Part shown: piece after piece, positions 23,501 through 34,700 of the stretch
Layout of the letters: each line of letters opens with the position of its first letter
Position numbering within the stretch: the stretch's first letter is position 1
NCBI GenBank assembly: GCA_029945375.1
Contig: CM057059.1
Span: 2,790,001 to 2,854,000, forward strand
From: Agaricus subrufescens
Taxonomy: Eukaryota; Basidiomycota; Agaricomycetes; Agaricales; Agaricaceae
DNA length: 64,000 nucleotides
Reading direction: 5' to 3'
Position numbers and translations under genes: made by a program
The notes under the pieces: model-generated
What the model was told of the DNA's origin: nothing
The model's database searches: none
The model's input: the letters and a program-made list of their open reading frames with translations, nothing else

Positions 23501-24357
23501 GGAATACATTATATCCGATGTGAGTTGCACATTATTGGATACATAAAAGGTCTCTGACATCTCTTCAGGTAGTCGGGCTTATTGCCAGTCATTGGCTCGT
23601 TATCGCAGATCAAAGCCAGTTCGGAATTCAGGACCGAGTTTGCCTCGATCTAGCACAGTTGCATAGCGACGCAGTTGATTACCCAAAGACCGGAAACCCA
23701 GTCAGTGTTGCCGACATTCCCAAGTTGAAGTACCCGCGACCAGACTGGAGCGCCCCGGAAACTGTCGATCCAGACCCAGTAAACTATTATCAAAGCCAAT
23801 CTGCAGTCGGAAGGCTATCTCGCGCAATTGACCTTCGCCAACAAGAAAGACGTCTGCCTGGATTTGCGCCTCACCATGTCTCTGCCGACAAGATGGGCTA
23901 TGAAACGGACACTCGGCTGCTAGAGGCAGTTGGGAAGCGGGTCTCCTGTCATATTGATGATTTAGAGCCAGATCCTACGATTGATGATCTTTTCCGGTGG
24001 TTCTCCATGAGACTTCTTCAGGTTGCATACGAATGCAATTTGAATCACCGCAACGCGAAGCCACTGTCGGAACAAGAGATTATGATGGGGACCATCACGC
24101 AGAGAACGTCGCAGCCTCGCATGCGGAAAGATAGGATCTCGAAGTTGAGGGAGACGACTGATTTTCTGGTTCGGCAGGTCAGAGAAACTTTGGAGGGCGA
24201 CGAAAGCAAGCCGGTGGAGAGGTATCTGCGAGATGCCTGGGATGCTTTGAATTTGTCGATGACGGAGAGCGCGAAGAGCAAGTTTGGGGCAAGAGGATTT
24301 GGTTGGGTGGCATTAGGAGCCGTGTTAAACGCGATAAATATTCTCGAGGAGGCCTGA
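20570..24357 (+). CDS. RNA-dependent RNA polymerase of the RNA-silencing type (QDE-1/Rdp1 family)
   Basis: Cell-encoded polymerase that turns single-stranded RNA into double-stranded RNA for Dicer, used in quelling and repeat silencing. Exons 20570-22170, 22221-23254, 23314-23519 and 23569-24357 give 1209 residues. The N-terminal part starts with an RRM-like block (MEIFMANIPADW). The catalytic core contains FTDGCGSIS, YQIRYSGSKGMLSVDYKL, RPSMVKFDAP, PGDVQAV, and the active-site loop GGDLDGD with the three catalytic aspartates in DLDGD at about 891-895. The C-terminal domain has PHHVSADKMGYETD. All hallmark motifs are intact and no stop interrupts the model, so it should be functional. It is followed within 400 bp by two young retrotransposons. 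Which of the several basidiomycete RdRP clades it belongs to cannot be told by eye. Confidence 0.92.
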
Positions 24358-24748
24358 AACATCCCAAGTTCTTTAACCAACAGAAGGAATAGCATATAGT
24401 CGATAAGAATAGCAACTGGAATTTGGTTGGAATCGAAGGAGAGTGCTCGTGAGAACTTGCTAAACATGTATAACCATATGATCAAATCTTCAACGAACCG
24501 GCCGGTGAAAATCTCTCGACCTCGACAGCTGATACACCTTAAAACTTCCGGTCAGATAGTCATGTGTGGAGAATCTTGGTTGTTCTATCGACCTGAATTG
24601 TCCTCGGCTGTATTCCTCCTAATCATATTTCTATCCATCAAGAAAAGATGTCCCTCTTTATAAACAACTCCTGGTCATGAGAACCAAGAAGAAGCATGAA
24701 GCGGGCCGTCTCTGGTTTTTCTTTGGAACACGATATAAAACCCACATT
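24358..24748. promoter_or_regulatory. RdRP 3' region; probable former upstream region of the exo-polygalacturonase
   Basis: No gene is seen. Removing the two retrotransposons brings this stretch directly in front of the exo-polygalacturonase start codon at 37012, so it should hold that gene's ancestral promoter together with the RdRP 3' UTR. It contains CGATATAAAA at 24731-24740, a possible TATA box that would have stood about 45 bp from that start codon before the insertions. Confidence 0.5.
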
Positions 24749-24753
24749 CTGTC
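24749..24753. repeat. Target-site duplication of Copia element 1 (CTGTC), left
   Basis: CTGTC directly precedes the 5' LTR and recurs at 31321-31325 directly after the 3' LTR. Five base pairs is the usual duplication length for Ty1/Copia integrases. Confidence 0.9.
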
Positions 24754-25158
24754 TGTTAGAATAATAATAGTATTAGATGCTTGTATAAGCTCGTACTTTA
24801 TTTAGATAGATATACTTGTATCTCTCCGAGCATTGAGCGACTCATAGCTCTGCCTAATCGTGTATGTGGATACCTGTAGCTCATGCTCTTCTAAGCTGAG
24901 CAATTATGCTTATAATATGCGACCCACAGTAAAGGATTCACTTGTGGATGGACTAGTAGTTTAGTATATAAACCCCATGTATTCACTGTAATCTACATCG
25001 TCGAAGATACATCTTCTACATCTCTACTACACTCGTCATATACTTCAACTCCTTAGAACTATCTCCTACTACTTCTAGTAAGTACTACTCAACCTGCCAC
25101 TACGCTAGTTAGCTGCTAGCATGATGATTCCCTAGAGGATATCATTATTATCTCAACA
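24754..25158 (+). repeat. 5' LTR of element 1
   Basis: 405 bp, TG...CA ends. It contains a TATATAAA box at 24965-24972, the likely start of element transcription, followed by a pyrimidine-rich stretch. Confidence 0.95.
24965..24972 (+). promoter_or_regulatory. TATA box in the element 1 LTR
   Basis: TATATAAA in the middle of the LTR, placed as expected for a U3/R boundary promoter. The same box is in the 3' LTR at about 31127-31134, which could drive outward transcription toward element 2. Confidence 0.55.
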
Positions 25159-25172
25159 GGTTATGGGCCCCG
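25159..25172 (+). promoter_or_regulatory. Primer binding site of element 1
   Basis: GGTTATGGGCCCCG starts at the first base after the 5' LTR. It is complementary to the anticodon stem-loop of initiator tRNA-Met (GGGCCCAUAACC with anticodon CAU), not to a tRNA 3' end. This is the half-tRNA primer type known from Drosophila copia. Element 2 has the same 14 bases at its own PBS. Confidence 0.75.
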
Positions 25173-25397
25173 ATCGCCAGCTCACTATGTGCAAGGGCAC
25201 TTGCACTGGCAGAGTAGGTTGATCATGTAACCTGGAATCAAGTGGTAGTGAGATAGACATATCTCCCAACTACGGTTGACCGCTATTCCGAGTCACCCAT
25301 ATAGGTGTACAGACCTATGACATCAGACTACTAGCAGCATCGGCTGATTACCCCTGCGCTATAAATTGCTGATTTCTATTATTAGAATCAAGCAAAC

Positions 25398-28300
25398 ATG
25401 TCTCACGTCATCGCTCTGCTCAATTCTGTCGAACAACTTACCGGAGCCGAAAATTACGGCACCTGGAAGGATGAAATGGCCGATATTCTTATCCTCCAAA
25501 TCGCTAATGGGTTCTCATACAATGCCTTCGACGTCTGCCTTAACAAGTGGACGATCCCGGCTAAACACAAACTTCCACCCAAATTGGAAACCCAAACCCA
25601 AGAAGCTTATACTGAAGGTATAACCCAGCTTGAAGAAGAGAATAATACTATCGATGAAGCCATTGAAGAGAGGAATCGTCTCTCCCATACTGCAAGAGCA
25701 ATGATAAATTCTAGGATCACTAGAGGCTTAGTTGCGCAGAGATTTGACTCTGCTGCAGACCTTTGGAGCTTCCTCGAGAAGACTTATGGTGTAACCGGAC
25801 CATCGGCTATCTATGCCCTGTACCGGCAAACCATTAATTTCCGGATTTCCGGAACAAAGGAACCATCGGCCGAAATAGCCAGCCTCGAGTTAATCTATTC
25901 CAGGCTCCGAAGCACTGGGGTAGATATTCCAGAATTAGTAATGGCGATGTCCCTGCTCGGTGCCATACCAGAGCATTGGAAAATCGCATCATCCTTCTTA
26001 GCCGCCAAAGGAGACGTCCCCGACGTAACCTTTCAAGCTGTCAGAGCTGCGATTTTACAAGAGTACAATCAGCGCCTGTCCAGCAATCACTCCCAGGTGA
26101 ACCGCTTCTCTGGTGTCAAACAAGGAGGCTTTAAAAAGCCCCAATGGCAACCATATAAAGGACAACAGCAGCCTATGCAGCGACCTAATAATGGCCAGCA
26201 GCAGCAGCAACAACAACCACAGCAGAGGAATTCTGCTGGTCCGCAAAAGAAGACTCGCCGAGGGAGGAAAAAGCCTCAGCCTCAGGTAAATGAAATAATC
26301 GCCTCTACTGGCGTTCTGCAGCTTGACGACTACTCGCCGCAGACCTCGACTCTTTTTGCCCCTGCCACGGGCCAACCACAGGTTAGCGCTCTTGGAGTTG
26401 CAACCTCATCAACGCTCCCAAAGAAGGTAGAGCTCAATCCAACTTCGCAGATCACCCTTGACCCGCGACCCAGACCGTACCCCTCCAGAGCAGCACTCGC
26501 AAAAGAGCGCGCCCTCAAATTTTACGAGGACAGGATGCAATCCAAGAATGGTGGAGAAACTTCTACTACCCCCTTACCAACTTTGAAAGCAGAAATGCTC
26601 CGAAAGTTTTGGGAAGAAGAAGAGGCAACCGCAATGCGGAAGCACATGGAAAATCCCATGTCTCCATACATGCAAAGGTACACCGAGATGCGCAGCGCCT
26701 TCCGATACCAAGCTTTCAAAGAAAAGCTGGAAAGGGAGGAGCTCCCCCAAGAGCCAATCATCGTCGACCCAATCGACGAGGCAATAAGGGAAGAAGCTCC
26801 GAAGAGCTTCGATCTCGAGACAGTTTCCCTGGGAAGCGAAACCGAGGACGTAAAGATTGATGATTACAAGTATGTGATCCGATCTATAAATGATTATCAA
26901 TCAGCTAACCTTATACAGGCCGGAGATGTCCCCTACTATTCAGATGTAGGAAGAGACTCTAGTAGTACACCGGCTGTATATTGTATTAATACACCTCCCT
27001 GTTGCTTCGCTTCTATATCTGAGGAAGTAAATGAGGATCCTGCCGAACCTCAAGAAGCCAGAACACCAGATAATCATAGTACCGGCAATCTACCTAGTAT
27101 AAGTGGCATCACACCTATAAACGACGATTTTCCGATCAGATGGTTACTTGATTCAGGAGCATCGAGACATTTTACAAATAATCTCGATGATTTCCTAGAT
27201 TATGAAACCGGTGATTACGGAGAAGCGGGAACTGCACACAACGACAATGATATAAATATAACTGCCGTTGGAACCGTAATGATAGAGTACGAAGTCTACA
27301 ATACGACTGACGGAAATACATACCTCATGCGAAACACTGTAACCAGAGTTGAATACGCTGAGGAACTACGGGAAAGGATATTGTCCGTCAATACATATTT
27401 AAATATGGGATGGACATCTATTGGCGAAACAAATCGAACTATCTTATATGATAGGCATGGTAACCCTGCCTTAATGGCCCAAAAGGTTCCTGGAGGAGCA
27501 CAAAACCTCCATTATGTTCGATCCCGCATCATTAAAAATGATGTATATAACGTCAATAGAATAAGTGTCAACGAGATCACTTATGAAGTCTGGCATCAAA
27601 GATTCGGACATTGTTCAGACTTCGCTCTGAGTAAAGTCCCTGAATGCTCCAGTGAGCATATCAAAATCCCGAAAGCTTCTGATCATGTATGCAAAGGCTG
27701 CGCGCTAGGCAAACAAAATCAGAAACCCTTTCAACCAAACCCAAAACGAGCTAAGGCAATTGGAGAAATGACACATTCTGATCTTCTCGAAATGCCGATC
27801 AAATCGTACTCCAAATATAAATGGGTACTGACATTTTTGGATGACTATTCATCCGCTTGCACTGTCGTCCTAATAAGGAATAAAGCTGACGTACCAAGGT
27901 ACATAGAAGCTTACGTACATAAAATGTGGCAATCGCAACAAGTACGTTGTTTCCAATTCCGGACAGACAATGGCGGAGAATATATCTCCCAAGGACTCAA
28001 GGACTTCTTCCTTGATAGCGCGATAGACCATCAAACAACGGTCCCTTATGCACATCAACAGAATGGTTGTGCAGAAAGGTTAAATCGCACCTTGCTCGAA
28101 AAAGAACAGGCAATGCGGCTACACGCCTGCTTACCTGATTCATTTTGGGAATTTGCTATCCAAGCAGCCGCTCACGTTTATAATAATACACCAGTGCGTC
28201 GCCTAAATTGGCAGACTCCACATCAATACTTCGGATATCCAAAGATAGATTTAAACCATCTCCGAGTATTTGGTTGCGGTGCATATGCATTCATACCAGA

Positions 28301-30884
28301 AGAAAAGCGAATCAATAAGCTTTCACCTCGTTCTGAATTCATGACCTTCATTGGATACGCCCCAGCTGGGAGCTATATATTTTACAGACATAAATCCAAT
28401 AAGACAGTATTCAGATCGAGATCTGCAATCTTTGATGAACGAATCTTTCCGTTCTGTCCAGATTACAAACCTGGTGAACTAGAGAAAAGAATGCTTCAAG
28501 ATGATGGGACTGACGACTCATCATCCTCTGAAGAAGATCCTCTAAGACCCTTAGAGTATGATCCTAATTTCTCAGATTCTTTCACTCCAAAACCGATGAA
28601 TGATTTTCGGCATAGCCGATATCATCACCCTTCTTCCTCCAATCAGGAGAGACCATCAAATCCTTCTCCACCCCGTGATGAAAGTCCACCACCTGATGAT
28701 GACCATGAATCATTCGATTTTGACATCGGAACTTCAAGGGGACATCGTCAACCTATAGACTATCACGATGAAAATAGATTTGATCCGCAACCACCGCCGT
28801 CTACTCCTTCTGACTTGGGTCCAGGAGAAGTTCAGCCTCCTCCGAGTACGCCTCCCCGTCTCTCTCCTCAAGAGAAAGGAAAAATGAGAGCACCGAGTCT
28901 GAGTTCGAGTTCCTCTCTGAGCCCGAGACCTACTCCTAGAGAGCGACCCCCAGTCATCAGAAGAGAAAGGTCATTACCTAATAGACCTCCCTTCATTCTT
29001 CCGGAAGGATTCCCTCCGAGAAGATCGACTAGACAGCGACAACCCCCTGTAAGACCGGGAAATGTCTATGGTGAAAGATCAAATCCCGTAGACATTGAAA
29101 GACAAAGTAGCGAAGACTGGCCTGGCTCAATCGCTTTGAAAGAGCAAACAGATCCTTCTGCTCCTCCGTCAACCAAAATAAGCCGACCACGTTGGCATTT
29201 TGATGGAGAAGATGTCGATGATCCGATGGGAATGGTGATGGGTAAAAATAAACCCTTACCTAAAATTCCAGAAACAGAAGATCAACAACTAAAACGTCTT
29301 ACAAGTGAGGGGGGAAAGGAATTCATTTCCATTTTATTGGCAAAAGCCATCATTCCAGTCACTTATAGAGACCTTGAGAAAATACCTCGGGACGAACAGA
29401 AAGACTGGATTGCAGCATGCCTGGAGGAGCTCCAAGCCTTAAAAAAGCGAGGAGTTTATGAAATAGTTAAACTTCCGGAAGGAAGAAAAGCTATCAAAAA
29501 TAGATGGGTCTTTAACGTAAAGTCTGATGGCCGGAAACGTGCTCGACTTGTCGCTAAAGGATTCTCTCAAATCGAAGGAATCGACTTCGATGAGTTATTT
29601 TCCCCTGTTGTACGATATGAAACTGCTCGCCTCATCTTTAGTGTTGCAGCACTAGAAGATTGGGAAATCGAGAGCGTCGATGTCAAAGCAGCATACTTAT
29701 ATGGAAAACTCGAAGAAGAAATCTACATGGAAGAACCGGAAGGTTTCCATGATCATCGAGGAAAAGTCTGGAAATTAAACCGTGCATTATATGGCCTGAA
29801 GCAATCTGGCTTAGCCTGGTGGCGTGAATTAACCGCCTCTATGAAAGAACTAGGCTTTAAGCGATGTGCATCAGATGCAGGGGTATATTATTACGTTGAC
29901 AAAGAAACGAAGCAACTCATCATTGCATTAGTTTACGTTGATGACGTAGCCATAATAGGGAAACGAACTGCAGTCTATATAGACTTAAAATGCAGATTCA
30001 TGCTAAAATGGGAATGCCGAGATTTAGGTGAAACCAAAGAATTCTTAGGAATGAGAATTCAAAGGGATCGAGAAAATCGACGACTATTCATAGATCAAGT
30101 TGATTATCTCAATAAAATCCTTGAAAGATTCGAGATTTCGTCTAAACCTACCAAGACACCTCTCTCTTCAGGATTCACCTTCAACAAATTCGAAGGCATT
30201 GCGACACCCATCTTTAAACAGAAGTACCAACAATTAGTTGGATCACTTATGTACCTTATGATCGGTTCTAGGCCTGACATAGCCTATGCAACGGTCAAAT
30301 TGAGTCAGCAATGTGCTAATCCGGCACAAGAACATTATGATCAAGGACTACATGTTCTTCGCTATCTATATGCCACCAGCAAATATAGACTCAATTATAA
30401 CGGTGCTTCTAATGAAGCCATCGTTGCCTATTCTGATTCAGATTGGGCACAAGATCCAACTGACCGGAAATCTGTTACCGGTAATTATGTCACTCTAGCC
30501 CAAGGCTGTATAAGCTGGCTAAGTCGCAAACAAAAAACCGTCGCCTCTTCTTCTACAGAAGCAGAGTATATGGCAATTTCTGACTGCTCCAAACAACTTG
30601 TTTGGATGCACCAATTGCTAAAAGAAATCGGTTTTAAAGTCCAAATTCCACATTTGAATGCGGACAATGAAGGAGCTATTTTTTGGGGATCTAATCCTGT
30701 TCAAGAAAGACGCTCCAAACATATCGACATCCGATACCATGTAATCCGTGAATATGTCGAAGAAAAGAAGATTGCTTTGTTATATGTCCCTGGTAATAAA
30801 AATCCAGCCGACATATTTACAAAAAATCTTGACACTCGAAAATTTGAATTCATCCGATCACTACTAGGGATTGAGTTCTTCTAA
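25398..30884 (+). CDS. Gag-Pol polyprotein of Copia element 1
   Basis: 1828 residues without interruption. The Gag-like N-terminal region starts with LTGAENYGTWKDEMADI, then a Gln/Pro-rich stretch with a basic KKTRRGRKK patch where a zinc knuckle would normally be; I see no CCHC motif. Protease active site WLLDSGASRHF is near residue 584. The integrase zinc finger is H-x-H...C-x-x-C (WHQRFGH...CKGCALGK), with catalytic residues near D794 (THSDLLEMP), D856 (FRTDNGGEY) and E892 (NGCAERLNRT). A Pro/Ser-rich linker follows. Reverse transcriptase has RLVAKGFSQ and the active site YVDD near 1513; RNase H has YSDSDWAQD near 1678, SSSTEAEYMA and KHIDIRYH. All catalytic residues are present, so the element may be competent. 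Confidence 0.95.
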   Translation: MSHVIALLNSVEQLTGAENYGTWKDEMADILILQIANGFSYNAFDVCLNKWTIPAKHKLPPKLETQTQEAYTEGITQLEEENNTIDEAIEERNRLSHTARAMINSRITRGLVAQRFDSAADLWSFLEKTYGVTGPSAIYALYRQTINFRISGTKEPSAEIASLELIYSRLRSTGVDIPELVMAMSLLGAIPEHWKIASSFLAAKGDVPDVTFQAVRAAILQEYNQRLSSNHSQVNRFSGVKQGGFKKPQWQPYKGQQQPMQRPNNGQQQQQQQPQQRNSAGPQKKTRRGRKKPQPQVNEIIASTGVLQLDDYSPQTSTLFAPATGQPQVSALGVATSSTLPKKVELNPTSQITLDPRPRPYPSRAALAKERALKFYEDRMQSKNGGETSTTPLPTLKAEMLRKFWEEEEATAMRKHMENPMSPYMQRYTEMRSAFRYQAFKEKLEREELPQEPIIVDPIDEAIREEAPKSFDLETVSLGSETEDVKIDDYKYVIRSINDYQSANLIQAGDVPYYSDVGRDSSSTPAVYCINTPPCCFASISEEVNEDPAEPQEARTPDNHSTGNLPSISGITPINDDFPIRWLLDSGASRHFTNNLDDFLDYETGDYGEAGTAHNDNDINITAVGTVMIEYEVYNTTDGNTYLMRNTVTRVEYAEELRERILSVNTYLNMGWTSIGETNRTILYDRHGNPALMAQKVPGGAQNLHYVRSRIIKNDVYNVNRISVNEITYEVWHQRFGHCSDFALSKVPECSSEHIKIPKASDHVCKGCALGKQNQKPFQPNPKRAKAIGEMTHSDLLEMPIKSYSKYKWVLTFLDDYSSACTVVLIRNKADVPRYIEAYVHKMWQSQQVRCFQFRTDNGGEYISQGLKDFFLDSAIDHQTTVPYAHQQNGCAERLNRTLLEKEQAMRLHACLPDSFWEFAIQAAAHVYNNTPVRRLNWQTPHQYFGYPKIDLNHLRVFGCGAYAFIPEEKRINKLSPRSEFMTFIGYAPAGSYIFYRHKSNKTVFRSRSAIFDERIFPFCPDYKPGELEKRMLQDDGTDDSSSSEEDPLRPLEYDPNFSDSFTPKPMNDFRHSRYHHPSSSNQERPSNPSPPRDESPPPDDDHESFDFDIGTSRGHRQPIDYHDENRFDPQPPPSTPSDLGPGEVQPPPSTPPRLSPQEKGKMRAPSLSSSSSLSPRPTPRERPPVIRRERSLPNRPPFILPEGFPPRRSTRQRQPPVRPGNVYGERSNPVDIERQSSEDWPGSIALKEQTDPSAPPSTKISRPRWHFDGEDVDDPMGMVMGKNKPLPKIPETEDQQLKRLTSEGGKEFISILLAKAIIPVTYRDLEKIPRDEQKDWIAACLEELQALKKRGVYEIVKLPEGRKAIKNRWVFNVKSDGRKRARLVAKGFSQIEGIDFDELFSPVVRYETARLIFSVAALEDWEIESVDVKAAYLYGKLEEEIYMEEPEGFHDHRGKVWKLNRALYGLKQSGLAWWRELTASMKELGFKRCASDAGVYYYVDKETKQLIIALVYVDDVAIIGKRTAVYIDLKCRFMLKWECRDLGETKEFLGMRIQRDRENRRLFIDQVDYLNKILERFEISSKPTKTPLSSGFTFNKFEGIATPIFKQKYQQLVGSLMYLMIGSRPDIAYATVKLSQQCANPAQEHYDQGLHVLRYLYATSKYRLNYNGASNEAIVAYSDSDWAQDPTDRKSVTGNYVTLAQGCISWLSRKQKTVASSSTEAEYMAISDCSKQLVWMHQLLKEIGFKVQIPHLNADNEGAIFWGSNPVQERRSKHIDIRYHVIREYVEEKKIALLYVPGNKNPADIFTKNLDTRKFEFIRSLLGIEFF

Positions 30885-30908
30885 ATTATTCCGTAGCTTA
30901 TTTAGCAT

Positions 30909-30915
30909 GGAGGAG
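30909..30915 (+). promoter_or_regulatory. Polypurine tract of element 1
   Basis: GGAGGAG immediately before the 3' LTR, the primer site for plus-strand DNA synthesis. Confidence 0.75.
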
Positions 30916-31320
30916 TGTTAGAATAATAATAGTATTAGATGCTTGTATAAGCTCGTACTTTATTTAGATAGATATACTTGTATCTCTCCGAGCATTGAGC
31001 GACTCATAGCTCTGCCTAATCGTGTATGTGGATACCTGTAGCTCATGCTCTTCTAAGCTGAGCAATTATGCTTATAATATGCGACCCACAGTAAAGGATT
31101 CACTTGTGGATGGACTAGTAGTTTAGTATATAAACCCCATGTATTCACTGTAATCTACATCGTCGAAGATACATCTTCTACATCTCTACTACACTCGTCA
31201 TATACTTCAACTCCTTAGAACTATCTCCTACTACTTCTAGTAAGTACTACTCAACCTGCCACTACGCTAGTTAGCTGCTAGCATGATGATTCCCTAGAGG
31301 ATATCATTATTATCTCAACA
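30916..31320 (+). repeat. 3' LTR of element 1
   Basis: 405 bp, no difference from the 5' LTR detected by eye. Confidence 0.95.
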
Positions 31321-31325
31321 CTGTC
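31321..31325. repeat. Target-site duplication of element 1 (CTGTC), right
   Basis: Second copy of CTGTC. Followed by a single A and then by the target duplication of element 2. Confidence 0.9.
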
Positions 31326-31326
31326 A

Positions 31327-31331
31327 GTTGC
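31327..31331. repeat. Target-site duplication of element 2 (GTTGC), left
   Basis: GTTGC precedes element 2 and recurs at 36987-36991. The original locus read CTGTCAGTTGC; both insertions hit it. Confidence 0.9.
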
Positions 31332-31570
31332 TGTTAATCTAGTGATATGAGATTCTCTGATTGAAGGAACAACCATAGATTAGTACCTAGTGATATGACT
31401 AGATACAAGTTAAGATATAACACATAACGAGAGAAGAACGGAACACATACGATTCTCTGATTGAAGGAACAACCAGAGGATCGAATGTGGGAACAAAGGC
31501 TAATGTACCATACACGATAGTCATGTGATATACGATCGTATCTTTGACCGACTAGTGAACATGTTCAACA
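31332..31570 (-). repeat. 3' LTR of element 2 (left end)
   Basis: 239 bp. It contains an internal 25-bp direct repeat, at 31351-31375 and 31451-31475, with copies exactly 100 bp apart, and a shorter repeated TAGTGATATGA. Confidence 0.95.
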
Positions 31571-31579
31571 CACCCCCTC
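31571..31579 (-). promoter_or_regulatory. Polypurine tract of element 2
   Basis: On the minus strand GAGGGGGTG directly precedes the 3' LTR. Confidence 0.7.
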
Positions 31580-31701
31580 AAAGATATGATCCAAGAGGAA
31601 AAAACCATAGAACAAACGTAGAAGGATAACAACAGTGAACAAAGAAGAGAAACACGAGGAAGAGATAAGGCGAACTGGGAAAAACAAGAAAAAGGATGAA
31701 A

Positions 31702-34700
31702 TCATGGTAAAGGTGGCGGCAAAGGCAACACCCCCAGAGTCTGCCGATGCTTGCAGAACAAGGGTGACGGCAGAGGCTTAGTGAATATGTCCGCAGGCAT
31801 TTCCGTGGTCCGAATCCATTTCGCAGTAAGTTCGCGACCCATGTATTGGCGCAAAAAATGATGACGGACATCGATGTGTTTTGTACGAGAAGTGATAGAA
31901 TCGGTGGTAGCTATCGTGATGGCGGCAGAGTTGTCACAGAGCACCGGATAAGAGTTGGGAATGGGGACATGGATGAGCAGCAGCAGAGATCGTAGCCAGA
32001 GAGCCTCCTTAACGGCGTGGGCTAAAGCGTAATATTCGGCCTCAGCGGAAGACAGTGCAACGGATTTTTGTTTAACAGCGGACCACGAAACACAGCAGCC
32101 AGCAAACATAAAACAAAAACCCGCTACACTCCTGCGTGTTGACTCATCCGACGCCCAGTCAGAGTCAGAGAATCCTACATGCTGGATGTAACCGCCAACA
32201 GCCTCCGAGAACTCGCAAGACTGGCGACCAAAACACAATGCATGTCGTCTCGAGCCAGCCAGATAACGCAGAACATCTTTTGCCGCAAGCATGTGGGTCC
32301 GGGAGGGGTTAGCATTGTGTTGACCCAACGCCATACACACATAGGCGATATCAGGCCTAGTGCAAATGGCCAGATAGAGCAGGCTGCCGACCAAGCTCTG
32401 GTAAGAAACGGTAAGCTCGCTGTCAGGAATCGAGGGCAAAGCACCAGGTGGAGCTGGTTTTTTACTTGACAACTGATCATGAATTGGGACAGATGACGGA
32501 GGCACCGTCACCATATTCCATTTGGAGAGAAGGTCGTCAACAAAGTGTTCCTGCGACAGCCATAAGGTTTTCTGTGAACGATCACGAATGATCCGACAGC
32601 CAAGATATAACTGGGCCTGTCCGAGATCAACAATGGTGAGATGTTTCTGGAGTTCACCAATAAACCATTTATAGAGCTCAACACTATTAGAAGCGGTGAG
32701 CCCATCATCAACGTGAACTGGAATATAGAGACGGAGTGGTTGACCATTGCTAGGCATAGGGATAGAGGGATGAGGAGGTGATTGCCATTCACCAAAGAAA
32801 AATGCATGATCGACTTCAAGACGATCGAGGCCAATAGCAATCATAACTGAGCGAAGCAGTTGATAGAATTCATACGCAGCTTGTTTCAGACCATATAACG
32901 CGACCTTTAGCTTCAGCACAGAGGAGGGATTGGGCAAGGGATATCCCGGAATCTGCTTGATAAAGATATCTCGGTTTAACTTCGCGTGCAGGAACGCCGT
33001 TTTGCAATCCCAACTGAATAGTTCCAGGTCTTGTTCCGCAGCCAGAGCCAATACCACACGGATACTTGCCATCCTGGCCACAGGTGCATACGTTTCTCCG
33101 TAATCCTCCGGTCGCTGACTAAAACCCTTTGCCACCAGACGCGCCTTCTCACATCCTTCCTTCGGCTTACCCAACTCATCATATTTGAACGCATAAACCC
33201 ATCGTACCGCAATAGCCTTCCGTCCCACTGGTAAGTCCGTCTCCTCAAATGCACCCATATCCACCAGTCCCTTATACTCCCGATCCATCGCAGCCCTAAA
33301 CATATCCCAGTCTTTACGTTTCATCGCTTCCCAAAGAGTATCCGGAGGCTTGTCATATCCGAAAGAGGTCAGCATGCAAGATGGCATCAGGTGAGAAAAA
33401 GAATGTGACTGGACGACGATATCTTCACTGAGCGCAGACCCGATCTGGTTGAACTCAGACAGATAGTCATCCTGAAGAATATCACCAAGTGCGCTGTAAC
33501 TCGTCAAGGATAACACTTGGTCAGTGTGGTATTTCGGTGCGTTGCCAATCTTCCTCTTGCTCCTTGCCTGCGCACGTCTTTCCACCTCCTTTTGATACTC
33601 CAAACCTTTTGCAGTCCTAATCCTGGGGCGGGGAGGTCTTGAGTGTTCAGAATCTGCACCCCCAGACGACGAAGATGGCAATGTGAGAGGACGAGATACA
33701 CCCAAACGACCAGGGCGAAGTTCATCAAACACCACGTCATCAGAGAATGAGTAGGACCCAGACAGTGAGCGAACTCGCCAGCCTTTCCGGCCCTCTTCAT
33801 ATCCTACAAAAATGGCTTGGTATCGACGAGGCCCAGCTTTGGTACGGCGCTCTGGAGGTATCACTGGATAGCAGACACATCCCCATACGCGCAGGTGAGA
33901 AAGATCAGGCTTAACTCCAAAAATCATCTCATACGGTGTCATCCCTGAAGGAAGTGTCGAGGTAGGAAGACGATTACGAAGGTATTGCATTGTCAGAACT
34001 GCATCACCCCAAAATTGATCAGGAAGACCCGATGCAGCCAACAATGTCTGACAACCATCCTCAATCGTCCGAATAAATCGTTCCGCTTTGCCATTCTGGT
34101 GGTGAGCGTAAGGAGCAGTCACCTGTACGTGTATACCTTGTGAACGAAAATGGTCCCCAAGATTACCCTCACACAGCTCCTTAGCACCATCAGTCCGCAC
34201 CGACTTCACCGAAACACCACATTGTCTAGACAAGAAGGCTTCGACAAAACGAAATGCTTTGATTGCATCCGACTTATGAGTAAGGAGGGCAGTGAAACCA
34301 AAGTTGGAGAAATCGTCCACAATGCAACAGGCATATAGATGGCGAGATGGGGTTTGTACAGGCCAAGGGCCACAAATGTCCATATGTAGGAGATCGCCAA
34401 TAGCATCGGCTCGATTCCCTCGAAAAGGATGATGACGCTGTGCACCCTTCCCAATGATGCAAGATGGACAGATTTCTCGTTCAAATGATCCTTCATATGA
34501 TGTTCCATTCACATACCCGCGTGTCAAGGTAGCCCGGGTTGCATCACTATTAAGGTGACCGAAGCGTTGGTGCCATAAGTCAGGTGTGAGTGTAGGGGAT
34601 AGGAAAGCCGCAAATGATTCATTGTCGCGAGTTATGGAACAAAAGGAGTTTATGAAGTCACATTTAATGTATGTCAATCCATTTCGACAGATAGTGGGGA

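Larger units (their letters stand above)
24754..31320 (+). mobile_element. Full-length Ty1/Copia LTR retrotransposon, element 1
   Basis: A 6567-bp element with 405-bp LTRs (24754-25158 and 30916-31320) beginning TGTTAG and ending CAACA. The LTRs look identical by eye, and a perfect 5-bp target duplication flanks the element. It carries a primer binding site next to the 5' LTR, a purine tract before the 3' LTR, and one uninterrupted Gag-Pol frame in the order protease, integrase, reverse transcriptase, RNase H, which defines Copia. Identical LTRs and an intact frame mean recent insertion and possible activity. It lies in the same orientation as the RdRP gene just upstream. Confidence 0.95.
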
